Notes under the pieces: model-generated
The model's database searches: none
Seen by the model: only the letters and a program-made list of their open reading frames with translations
Told to the model about the DNA's origin: nothing
Shown: positions 54,562 through 64,000 of the stretch, one piece after another
Position numbering within the stretch: position 1 is the first letter of the stretch
Layout of the letters: the number at the start of each line of letters is the position of its first letter
NCBI GenBank assembly: GCA_027491735.1
Contig: JAOZGP010000006.1
Coordinates: forward strand, 57,066-121,065
DNA from: Thermoproteota archaeon
GTDB taxonomy: Archaea; Korarchaeota; Korarchaeia; Korarchaeales; Korarchaeaceae
DNA length: 64,000 bases
Direction: 5' to 3'
Program-made: the position numbers and the translations under genes

Positions 54562-54711
54562 ATGACCTCAACGTCATCTCTATTTAATGCGCTTAAATAA
54601 ACCTTTTCCATAAGCTTCGATTAGCATCGAACTTGACATCCCCTCGTCACGCTACATCAGGTTGATCGGAGCGGGGCTCATAATGTCAACTTCCGTCATT
54701 CTAAAACCATA

Positions 54712-54960
54712 GTGTCGGATCAGAGCGGCGACTACATATGCCACAGAGGGGTTAGAGAGACTTGGGGTTACATGGGTCCGCACCTAGATGTCGGCAGGTT
54801 CAGGCGCTTCCATGTACCGGAGAGCTGGACGATAATAGATAGGTACTTCTTCGGCAGGCCTGTAAAGATAGAAGGAAAGCTTGACAGGGAGCTCGAGCGA
54901 AGGCTCTGGGAAAGAGTAGAATGGTACAAGAAGATGGGGTATAAGGTTGAGATTCTATAA
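54712..54960 (+). CDS. Small hypothetical protein, 82 aa
   Basis: Intact ORF MSDQSGDYICHRGVRETWGYMGPHLDVGRFRRFHVPE...; coding-like composition. Confidence 0.5.
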   Translation: MSDQSGDYICHRGVRETWGYMGPHLDVGRFRRFHVPESWTIIDRYFFGRPVKIEGKLDRELERRLWERVEWYKKMGYKVEIL

Positions 54961-55041
54961 AAAAGGGAAAGAACACTGTTCAGGATAAGAAAACAAGGTT
55001 ATAATCATCTCTAGATAAAATTCTAAATGCAAAGGGGTTGA

Positions 55042-57255
55042 TTGGGCATCATGAAAAGAGAGGAAGTTCTGAGAATAATCCCTCCGAAGCTCGTGCTTGA
55101 TCATTACTGGGAAGTATTTGATCTAATAGCCTGGGGATTGAGGGTTGTTCAGCCGGAGAGGAGGGAGCATTTTAGTCTCGAAGATGTTACTGGTTATTTT
55201 TCGAAAAAGCTACAAGAAATTGATAATCCGATAGTTAAAAGGTTATATTTTAGAGCTCTGATCTGCTCAAAGGCTTTGTTAGATGAGCTTGTGAGCTTGG
55301 GTCTGTTAGTTAAGGAAAACGATATGCTTCGTAAGTCTAACGAATACTCTATAATATATCGAGTATTGAAGTTTGGAATTAGGAGTAGTTGCCGAAGACT
55401 GGTCGCATGGGCGGTTTACTACCTTTACCATAAGGGAATTACGAAGTTTTCGATCAGAGAACTCCTTTCTGAACTTTCCTATAGCAATGAGGAGTATAGA
55501 GCAGAGTTACCATATCTCTATGTTTGGAAGAATGGGGTATGGACAAGGCTTCTAGAAAAGCAAGGGAATACGTGGATACTGATAGCGGAGCCTTACTACC
55601 CGAGTAAACCCCTCCTCTTACTTGACATGCCATGCAGACTGTCTCTAGCTATTTCTGAGCTAGCAAAGAGTAAAAAGGAGTTCTCTGAATGGGAAATCCT
55701 TATTAAACTACGTGAAATGGAGGCTAGAAGTCTAGAACGGATACTTAAAAGGCTTAAAATGAGGCAAGATGACAATAGGTGGATTATCGATGAGCAAACT
55801 ATAGCCAACATAAGAAAACTTCTCTTAGAGGCGGAACTCCCAATGACGTGGCCATTTTACGGCGTGTTAATAGTGAAGAGTTCCTACTTTAAGCTTTTAG
55901 GTAGTCAATCTCGCACTCTATACGTGGATGTGCCTAACTCGATCATATCGGAGTTCTTAGACAGGCTTGAAGTATCATGTAAACAATACGAGAATGACTT
56001 AGATGAGATGACAAAACAAGCAAAGAACTTAGTCGAAGAATACAACAAGGTACTCAAACGTGAGCTAGGTCCATGGCTGAAGTTAAATATCAGGAGGGTC
56101 GCTTTTCTAGGCAGACCTTTTGGAGTAAAGATGTCTCTAGAATGGGAAGAGTTCTTTTCCTTCTTAGAGGAGTTTTCCGGAAAAGACGTGCCGCTTCACG
56201 AGAAGTATAGATACATACTGTTCTGTCGGGCTCCTTCTCTACCGCTCGTAATGAGAGGTGATATGGGGAGGACGCAGGCTGCTGTTAAGGAGATGGTGAA
56301 GGAAGATGTGGATCGCATTCATGAAATCCTTATTGACTTTACAAGCTTCTTAGAGCACGTTAAGCGTAAATTGTTCAAAATAGCCCGACGAAGGAGAACT
56401 GTACCTTTAGAGCCGTCCGTTCTTCAATACCTCCCTGAGATGATATCTACGCTACGCGCATTAACTTCCCTAGTTGAAAATGGAACCATACCTGCCTGCT
56501 ACAGGGAGTTGAGGAAGGTTTTAGAAAATCTGGCGTGGATGATCTTTGACGATATCCTATTTTTCAAAACAGTCCACATGAGTGGAAGACAAGGCCATGA
56601 TATACCGATTTCTCCTTACACCCTCGTTATGAAGGAGTGGTATGAATGGTCCGTGCAAAGGGATCTAACGCTAAGACATCTGGGAGAGCTAAAAAAGTCT
56701 ATTAAATCTCTCGTTAAGACTATTCATGCGCTCGGAATGACGAAAGGATACATGTGGAAAGAGAAGGACATAGAAGAAGCTATCTTCAGCAACCTCTCGG
56801 TCTCTTTATACTTGTTTCTTGTAGGTAAAGAGGCTGTGATTCCAAAGAGGTTGGAAGGCTTCGTTCCAATCTACAAAAAGGAACTACTGACTCCGTTGAT
56901 CGAGGAAAATCTCAGATTCATCATTAAGAGCTTGAAGAGCAAACGTCTCTCCGATTCCGATGAATACCTGATTAGGGAGATCACAGAAATCGCTCTAAAA
57001 GAGACACCTAAAGAGGTTATCGCACCGTATCCGTCAAACGAATTCGTCCTCGGATATGTGGATAAGATCTTTCACAGCAAACTATTAAAGAAGTACAAGG
57101 AATATAGCCACTTCGTCCACTCTTACTTCACTTCATGGCACATATTTCCATTCTCCTCGGTTTTGGAGTTTAAAGTCTTCAAGTACGAGCTTGAAATGTT
57201 TTCTCAAATAGTGCATGATCTCATTAACAACTACGTTAACATGCTCTTTGGGTAG
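55042..57255 (+). CDS. Large uncharacterised protein (737 aa), putative defence-island component
   Basis: Long uninterrupted ORF; no recognisable family; directly upstream of the AAA ATPase. Confidence 0.8.
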   Translation: MGIMKREEVLRIIPPKLVLDHYWEVFDLIAWGLRVVQPERREHFSLEDVTGYFSKKLQEIDNPIVKRLYFRALICSKALLDELVSLGLLVKENDMLRKSNEYSIIYRVLKFGIRSSCRRLVAWAVYYLYHKGITKFSIRELLSELSYSNEEYRAELPYLYVWKNGVWTRLLEKQGNTWILIAEPYYPSKPLLLLDMPCRLSLAISELAKSKKEFSEWEILIKLREMEARSLERILKRLKMRQDDNRWIIDEQTIANIRKLLLEAELPMTWPFYGVLIVKSSYFKLLGSQSRTLYVDVPNSIISEFLDRLEVSCKQYENDLDEMTKQAKNLVEEYNKVLKRELGPWLKLNIRRVAFLGRPFGVKMSLEWEEFFSFLEEFSGKDVPLHEKYRYILFCRAPSLPLVMRGDMGRTQAAVKEMVKEDVDRIHEILIDFTSFLEHVKRKLFKIARRRRTVPLEPSVLQYLPEMISTLRALTSLVENGTIPACYRELRKVLENLAWMIFDDILFFKTVHMSGRQGHDIPISPYTLVMKEWYEWSVQRDLTLRHLGELKKSIKSLVKTIHALGMTKGYMWKEKDIEEAIFSNLSVSLYLFLVGKEAVIPKRLEGFVPIYKKELLTPLIEENLRFIIKSLKSKRLSDSDEYLIREITEIALKETPKEVIAPYPSNEFVLGYVDKIFHSKLLKKYKEYSHFVHSYFTSWHIFPFSSVLEFKVFKYELEMFSQIVHDLINNYVNMLFG

Positions 57256-57319
57256 GCTCTATCGGAATAACTCCTTCGTTCTCTCTTTAAAAGCCTACCG
57301 GAATAATTAAAATGCCGAT

Positions 57320-58351
57320 ATGCGTGAAAGCGGGCTCTTCGACTACGGAAACGGGATAATCCGCGACGAGGCTGTCCTACTTGAGACGTTCATACCTCGT
57401 AGGCTGTTCCACAGGGAGGGTCAATTGGAGGCGCTTGCCTCCTGCCTAAGGCCAGTAGTCAAGGGGAGGAGGCCCAGAAACGCTTTTCTCTACGGACCAC
57501 CGGGTACGGGTAAGACCGCGATGTGCCTCTACGTGTTCAGGGAGCTTTCAAAGTACACCGGTATGGCTAAGCCGATCTACGTTAACTGCTGGAAGAGCCC
57601 GACCGTGCACTCGATGCTCTGCGAGCTCGTAGCGTCGCTCAAGCGTTTTGTCCACAGGAGGGAGCCTGTCAAGGAGCTTTTGCTGAGGTTCAAGGCTGAG
57701 CTCAAGGAAGGAGTTTTAGTCATAGTAGCCCTCGATGAAATAGACCAGCTCAGGGATCAAAGGATACTCTACGATCTGTTAAGAAACGGCTGCGGACTGG
57801 TGTGTATAGCCAACGACGAGAAAGCGTTGATGAACCTCGATCCGAGAATCAGGTCGTCGCTCCAGGTGGAGGAGATAGCGTTCCCGGCCTACAGGGATTG
57901 GGAGCTCTTCGACATTCTGTGGGACAGAGCCAAACTCGCGCTGATGCCGGATACCATTGAGAGGAGGCAGGTTAGGAAGATAGCCTCCTTTAGCGGCGAC
58001 GATGCTAGGGTGGGGCTTGAAATAATGAGGAGGGCGGCCCTTCTAGCGGAGGATGAGGGAAAGGAGAGGATAGAGGATAAGCACATAAAGCGTGCTTAGG
58101 AGCAAGCTAGGTTCTTGAGAAAGGATAGGCTGCTGGAGAAGCTCAACGAACATGAGAGACTTCTATGCCGACTCGTGGAGGACTACGGAGAGATAGCTTC
58201 AGGAGAACTCTACAAGGCATATCGTTCACGGGTAGAGTCGCCCGTCACGGAAAGAGCGTACAGGAAGTACATGGAGCACCTAGTCAAGCTGGGACTGGTA
58301 AAGGCCAAGGGAGAGGGAAGATGGAGGAAGTATTATTCAAGAGGTCAATAA
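57320..58351 (+). pseudogene. Orc1/Cdc6-like AAA+ ATPase with winged-helix C-terminus, interrupted by in-frame TAG (58097-58099)
   Basis: Walker A GPPGTGKTA, Walker B IVALDEID; reading continues in the same frame as EQARFLRKDRLLEKLNEHERLLCRLVEDYGEIASGELYKAY... Confidence 0.8.
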
Positions 58352-58364
58352 AGCTAGACCTCCC

Positions 58365-61016
58365 TTATTCTTCCTCCTCTTCTAATATACTTGCTCCGAT
58401 CTGTTTTAGAGTCTCCTTAACAACGTTTTCTAAGATATTTCTATCGATCCCCCTCTCAGACTTTGCATCTATTTTTACCTCTAGCGATATCTGAACTCCT
58501 TCTCGGCTTAACGGCCTGAAGACACCGCGCACAACATCCGATAGCTTATCCCAAGGGATAGTAGCCCTTACTGAGTATCTTCTTACAGGTCCTCGAATAG
58601 GTATCAGTGGCCCTGGGCCTTCTAAACCTGCTTCTTCAGGTCTCTCTTCAGGGCCTCGCGGCTTCTCTTTGACTTCTCTCAGCTCTTCCTCCTTCATTTT
58701 CTGCGCTGTTTCCTTTCTGACAATTATCGCATCGCCTGTTATATCGGCAGGGCTGATATCCTCTAGGTATTTGATCTTCTCGTCGATTAAAAGGCCAAAG
58801 ATCCCGTTCTTGACTCCCTGTACGACTGCATTTTTAAGGACTGATTCGCTTTCCAACATAGGGAGGCCTGGAAACTTTAAGAAGGCTTCCCAAATTTCAT
58901 CTACGCTCTTGCGTTCATCCTCTTTTGCAAAGGCTTTTTCTAACAACACTTTGGGAGATATTTTGTTCAATAGGGCCTCCTGATCCTTAAGGTATTCTTT
59001 TACTCTCTTAGCTAGATCGGGTCTCTCTCCGAGTGTAGGTATACCTAAGTTAAACTCCTTGAAGCCGTCCTTCGAAGCTTTAGCCATGTACCTATAGGTC
59101 GAGAGAATCTTTGTCCAAAGGGAGGCATTAGCATCTTTTAGCTTTTGGACTACACGAGACTTGTCCTCATCTGTTAACCTCTTCATGGCATCCTTATCCG
59201 TTTTTATAGCATTTAACGCTAAGAAGCGACGGGTCATCCCCTCCAGCCCCTCATACTCGTTCGGATCTACCAGAAGGAATATCAACGTATTCTTGCACAC
59301 CCTGAAACCCTCAGAGTATCTATCAATCATCTCCTGGACGAATTTTCTGGCTTTTTCGGTACCAGCCATCATATCTGGAGAGAGTATAATGAGCTTAAGC
59401 TTCCTACTATCTGGGACGTCGCTAGTTGACTTAGGCCATATGAAGACTTCGAAATCCTTACCCGCTATCCTCTCTACTCGTCTTCTGATCTCTTTCTCGA
59501 TCTCTTCCTCCCTTATTATCTCCTCCTTATCCACTATGACCCTGTTGAGGCTTACTACGTTGCTGAAATAGTAGAGATCATTCTTTTCATCGTGATGAAG
59601 GAACCACAGCTCATCTTCAAGCCTCCTAAGAGCATCTCCTATAATTGGCGGAGGTATTTCCTCCCTTAGCAAGGCAATCCTGAGCCTCTGCGTCGTGACC
59701 CCTCTTCTCTCGCCGCCACTAAACGAATAGAAGAATATGGAAGTCGCCAGGCCAGTGGCAATATTAAACCTAGAATACTCGGTTCCCATAGCCCTATCCA
59801 TCCTAGCCGCCTTCGCCGCACTCCCGACTATATCTGAAGCGATTACCGACTCGAATACCTCGCCTATGTGCTCGATGAACATCCTCCTTATCTTGGGGTT
59901 GCCTAAGTTTATATGTGCTGGCTGAATCAGAGGTGATGGATATTGCCTCACATAGAGGTCTGAAACCACCTCTGCAAGAAGCCTAAGTACGCCCCTCGTT
60001 CTCTGGAATGTCGGAATACTCCCCCATCTCTCAAATAGAATATCTATAAGCTCTGGGTGGAAAGGATAGGCTTTCTCGATTCTTTCCCTGTAATGGGGTT
60101 CACAAACGTCATGCGGCACTTCTTCTCCCAGCTTTTGGTAAAGGTCGAAGTATTTTCTTGCAACAAGCTTTCTAATTCTCTTCTCGCCTAAATCCTCAAA
60201 GAGACGCTTTCTCAAGATCTGGTAGAGCTCTTCCCCCTCAACAGGGGTATAGATTACCTGCATCCTCCCGAAGATCCTTTGTAGCTGGCTTAGTACCCTT
60301 TCCCCCCTCTCGCCGTAAGGCGCGCTTGAGGGTAACGTGCAGACAAGTGCACACTGCTTAGATGCCTTTATGGCTTCAGTTAGCTCCTGGCAGAAGGCGA
60401 AGATCTGGTCCTCGAATTCTCTAGCTTTAACAGTATACTCAGCGAGCTCATCTATTAATATGAGCAGGGGCTTACGCCTCTCGATGATCTCCTCTATTAT
60501 CTCCCTTCCGGGGGTTATCCTCCTCTTGTCATGTTCTTCCACGAGTTCGTATAGCCCTAGCTGCTCAGCTATCTCGCCCCATGGCGTCTTTCCTTTTAGG
60601 GGGTCTGGTACTGTGCCCACGAAGACTGCAAGGTTCATCTTAGGTATGCCATTTAACCCTGCCTCTTCTAGGAGTTTCCTTACTTCTTCGGAACGTAATA
60701 CCTGTTCGCCGTGCTTAGCGAGATGATAAAGGGCTACTAGAGCGTGAGTTTTACCCCCTCCGAACGGAGTTTGGATCTGTATGATCTTACTCCTCTCCTT
60801 GCCGGATAGCGAGAGAAGAACATCCCTGATTATGTTCTTTAACCCCTTGGTTACGTGAGTTCTCTGAAAGAATATCCCAGCATCTACATACTCTATAGAA
60901 GCCTCTCCCTTCAGGATGCTATTAAGATCTGCTGCAAAGTCGCTTATCTTACCTTCCCTTATGTCTCTGTGAGGAACCGCAACCTGCCACCACGGCTGCA
61001 TGCTCAACTCGTTCAC
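58365..61016 (-). CDS. DUF499-type ATPase (Swt1-like/AAA-like)
   Basis: IIQIQTPFGGGKTHALVALYHL, KPLLILIDELAEY; overlaps methylase stop. Confidence 0.82.
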   Translation of the reverse strand: MNELSMQPWWQVAVPHRDIREGKISDFAADLNSILKGEASIEYVDAGIFFQRTHVTKGLKNIIRDVLLSLSGKERSKIIQIQTPFGGGKTHALVALYHLAKHGEQVLRSEEVRKLLEEAGLNGIPKMNLAVFVGTVPDPLKGKTPWGEIAEQLGLYELVEEHDKRRITPGREIIEEIIERRKPLLILIDELAEYTVKAREFEDQIFAFCQELTEAIKASKQCALVCTLPSSAPYGERGERVLSQLQRIFGRMQVIYTPVEGEELYQILRKRLFEDLGEKRIRKLVARKYFDLYQKLGEEVPHDVCEPHYRERIEKAYPFHPELIDILFERWGSIPTFQRTRGVLRLLAEVVSDLYVRQYPSPLIQPAHINLGNPKIRRMFIEHIGEVFESVIASDIVGSAAKAARMDRAMGTEYSRFNIATGLATSIFFYSFSGGERRGVTTQRLRIALLREEIPPPIIGDALRRLEDELWFLHHDEKNDLYYFSNVVSLNRVIVDKEEIIREEEIEKEIRRRVERIAGKDFEVFIWPKSTSDVPDSRKLKLIILSPDMMAGTEKARKFVQEMIDRYSEGFRVCKNTLIFLLVDPNEYEGLEGMTRRFLALNAIKTDKDAMKRLTDEDKSRVVQKLKDANASLWTKILSTYRYMAKASKDGFKEFNLGIPTLGERPDLAKRVKEYLKDQEALLNKISPKVLLEKAFAKEDERKSVDEIWEAFLKFPGLPMLESESVLKNAVVQGVKNGIFGLLIDEKIKYLEDISPADITGDAIIVRKETAQKMKEEELREVKEKPRGPEERPEEAGLEGPGPLIPIRGPVRRYSVRATIPWDKLSDVVRGVFRPLSREGVQISLEVKIDAKSERGIDRNILENVVKETLKQIGASILEEEEE

Positions 61017-62390
61017 CTCTCCATAAATTCTAGGAGGCTAGGCTCCTTGGCTCTAGCCCCTTTCAAGTACTCCTCTTTACCATATAGGAAGCCCTGTATA
61101 AGTTGCTTCTCCTTATCCCCCTCTGGAAGCACTTCCGATATGGCTTGCGCCGTCCTCCAAAACATCTCGTTCCTCAAATATCCTGTTTCCTCTAAGAATT
61201 CTTTAATCTTATCCCTCTCCCCTCTAGACCAGAGAATTAACACATAGTGAAGAGCATCTATCATAGACGTTATTCTCCTTCGCCTCACGAAAACAGGGTC
61301 CTTAGCCCTCTCTAGAGGACCTAGAACTCTGACGAATTCCTTCTCCTTCTTCACGAGTTCTCCCTTATCCCATATCTCTGTGAGCTCAACTCCTAGTGGG
61401 CGGGAGATCTTTATAGCATCATCGAAGTGCACCTTGGCATTTCCGAAAGTCCATCTCCAGATAAGGTAGAAGCGGGTCACGTTGTCTACACTGCCAAGAT
61501 TCGGGCTTTTCAACACCCTCTCGAGCGCATATTCGCTAACAATTCTCCTTACGTATTCGAGTAATTCTTGAACCGATACCTCTTCCCCTGAGAGTTTCTC
61601 CACGCGGGAATACCTTCCAAAGACCTCGACTGCAGGCCCTATGGCGCTGACGAAGAAGTCCGCACCACTTATGCCTTGTTCCCAGAACTGCTCAAGCTTC
61701 TCCCTAACTCTCTTCTCCAGCTCTTCTTTTATCTCGTTGAAATAGGCTGTTCTTTCCTTAACTCTCTTTCTGCATACCATGTAAACCGAAGATGCTAAAG
61801 CCGCACTTTCTTGAGCTCTAAGTCGTTCTCTCATCTCAGTGTGAATAGGCCATGAGGCGGTTAACACCAGACCTGAATTGAGGAGGCTATTGATTATAGC
61901 TTCCCAAGCGTCTGTAGATTTATGGGCAAAGACGATTACGGCTATGCCATCTGGCCTTAGAACTCTATAGATTTCTCTAAATGCTTTAGCTATCATTTTC
62001 TCGAAAAACTGCTTAGCTTCTTCCCAACTTTTGCTATGAGTATAAGCAACTATTTCCCTTGATTTCGGAGTTAAGGGGGTAGAGAATAAATCTGGATACA
62101 GGTCACCTATACACCTCTTAAGCCAAATATAGAAAAAGTCCGAAAGATACGAGTAAGGAACATTATCGTAATATGGAGGATCAGTAATTATGGCATCAAA
62201 GTAGTTGTCTGAAAAAGGGAGCTCGGTGGCTGAAGCTTGGGATATTTCAGGTGAATTTTTGGAACTTATTTTTGAGCAATTTTCTAGAACTTTAATTCCG
62301 AACTTGAGAATTTCCAACCAATCTCCTCTCGATCCTCCGAATGGGTTTACTTCTCCATAATGCCGGGAGGTATGAAACGGTTCTTCAGAT
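61013..62390 (-). pseudogene. DUF1156-like adenine-specific DNA methylase, 5'-truncated
   Basis: ITDPPYYDNVPYSYLSDFFYIWLKR (DPPY motif). Frame extends upstream as EEPFHTSRHYGEVNPFGGSRGDWLEILKFG to a stop near 62390; no N-terminal motif I region present. Confidence 0.75.
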
Positions 62391-62486
62391 GCAATTTAGA
62401 GATCATCGATGAGGTTTATGTAGATTCCTTAGAGACTCGTGCATATGTACAAAAACCAGACTTTTCTTTCCATTTAATAATCGAGC

Positions 62487-63719
62487 ATGGCCGACTTCGA
62501 TGTAGAGAGCATAACTCTCGAGGATCTCGAGCGATATAAGGTCAGGCCGAACATCGACATCTACTGGCTGCCGGACAAGATATGCCTGTAGTATTACCGC
62601 GATTTGAGGCGCTGGGTGGGGCTGGCCGCTCTCTCCGCTAACCCGAGGAGAGCGATCGTCGATCAGGAGGTTTGAGAGGAGAAGATAGGGAGGAAGTTCG
62701 ATAAGGGCATCCAGTGGTACGGTGCCACGAAGCTCATGAATCACCTCTCTTGGGAATCGCTGTTGGTCGTGGTCTACATTCACTCCAACCTTAGGAACGT
62801 GATATTTAAGATAGTGCCCGACGTGCCTCCTAAGCTCGCAGGCAAGCTCGAAGCTTTCGAGCAGCTCATAAAGAAGCACGACATCCAGAGGATGCTCTGG
62901 GAGATAGAGGAGAAGCACACCTTTCCCGGACACTTCTCGAGCAAGGCCAAGAAGGAGGAAGAGGACTACGTGCTCAAATGGGAGCGTAGACGTGAGGAGG
63001 TGGAGAGGGAGATAGAGCGCCACCTCAGGGCCTACTTCCTGATAGGCGACCACCTAAATGCCGCCGCTCTCTTCTTCTACGTGTTCTCAAATCCAACTGA
63101 GGACTGGAAAATAGCCTACAAGGCCGTGAAGGGTGCTGTGAAGGCGGCGAAGCTCTCGACGAGGTTCACGTTTGGAATAAAGGTCGAGGAGGTTGAGGAT
63201 AAGGAGCTCGTGATAAATCTGGTGCATCCCCTGCTTCCGATGGTTAAACGCTATTACGGTCTCACGCTAATGAGGAAGATAAGGGAGTTCCAGCCAACGA
63301 GGGAGGAGGCCATACTACTTCAGGGGATGATGACTAGGGCTATAGAGGCGCCCAGAGATCAGGTAGTCGAGGAGAGGATACACGTTCCCGGTATCGAGGT
63401 GAGCAGGAGAATTGGGAGGTGTATACTTCTAGGCCGAGTTGTGAGGAGCGTGATCAACCGCGAGGTAACCTCCACGAAGGTATACTTTCCGATTGACTTG
63501 CTCACGAGCTCTATGATAATAGCAGCCCATACTAGGCAGGGAAAGTCTACCTTGGCAGCCTACATAGCTAACGAGGCATGCAGGCTCGGCGTTAGGGTAG
63601 TAGCGATAGATCCCGAGGGGACGCTCCTCTCTTGTCTCGGGCCATTTCCTTACTACTTCCTTCCTGACTACTTCTCGAAGATTAGTCTTCTCATAGCTCC
63701 CCTCTCCCCTTGTATTTAA
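62487..63719 (+). pseudogene. HerA/VirB4-like ATPase with in-frame TAG (62589) and TGA (62673), truncated shortly after Walker A/B
   Basis: Continuous frame MADFDVESITLEDLERYKVRPNIDIYWLPDKICL*YYRDLRRWVGLAALSANPRRAIVDQEV*EEKIGRKFDKGIQWYGATKLMNHLSWESLL..., then AAHTRQGKSTLAAYIANEACRLGVRVVAIDPEG. Confidence 0.7.
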
Positions 63720-64000
63720 CAAATATGTCGAACCTCCCTGCGCCCCCTGTGGGATATAGGTCAAGCGATACTTGGTCGTTCTCGTAGACATCTTCCCTGA
63801 AGCTGACAGGAATGACCTTTAGCTTTCCGTAGACCTTCTCGTAAGCCTCTATGACCCCACGTGCGAAGGGCGTGAAGGACGATGGTGCCGCTGTACTCGA
63901 AGGTCTTATCCAAGCCCTCTCCAAGCAGCCTTATCCTAGACGTTTTGTCCTTTCAGCTCAAGTTCAAGGTGATCCTCTCGGGCCTCGCCTCGATGTGCTC
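63712..64000 (-). pseudogene. Decayed reading frame at window edge, unknown family
   Basis: KDKTSRIRLLGEGLDKTFEYSGTIVLHA then frameshift to ARGVIEAYEKVYGKLKVIPVSFREDVYENDQVSLDLYPTGGAGRFDIFVKYKGRGEL*. Confidence 0.5.

Noticed and set aside
58097-62675. Pyrrolysine or selenocysteine recoding to explain TAG/TGA codons in the island
   Set aside because: Both TAG and TGA occur, in genes beside truncations and frameshifts, and no SECIS-like or pyl evidence is visible here; decay is simpler. Kept only as a testable alternative.

Overview
This is an archaeal window, probably from a thermophilic TACK-type lineage (inferred from gene content only). Positions 1-21,300 hold a large CRISPR-Cas locus. It has at least 29 copies of a 25-bp repeat, an adaptation module (cas1, csa1-like cas4, cas2, second cas4) plus cas6, and one long minus-strand AT-rich operon. 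That operon mixes a type I-A module (csa5, cas7, cas5, cas8a, cas3', cas3'') with a complete type III-B Cmr module carrying a CARF-HEPN protein and an embedded HepT/MntA pair. From 21.5 to 54 kb is mostly chromosomal: feoA-feoA-feoB with a divergent HTH/ferritin-like regulator, NUDIX, TackOD1-type zinc-ribbon proteins, GT2/GT4 glycosyltransferases, a ClC channel, superoxide reductase and rubrerythrin, serA plus a class V aminotransferase, CofE, a TtuA-like tRNA thiolase and a nitroreductase. Several rearrangement scars and decayed genes are interspersed. From 55 to 64 kb is a partly decayed candidate defence island: a 737-aa orphan, an Orc1/Cdc6-like AAA ATPase split by an in-frame TAG, a DUF499-type ATPase, a 5'-truncated DUF1156-like DNA methylase and a broken HerA-like ATPase. 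The strongest hunt candidates are: (i) a signal-peptide-bearing mini-gene encoding two identical 19-aa peptides, with an 18-bp perfect palindrome over its ribosome-binding site, divergent from a large HTH regulator; (ii) the 55-64 kb island; (iii) a HepT/MntA pair inside the cmr operon with a substituted catalytic His and a one-base antitoxin frameshift; (iv) an HTH regulator fused to a ferritin-like domain facing feoAAB; (v) a deacetylase gene whose middle is replaced by an antiparallel MgtE-like fragment, with a 24-bp tandem duplication at the junction. All family names come from reading motifs; no database search was run.
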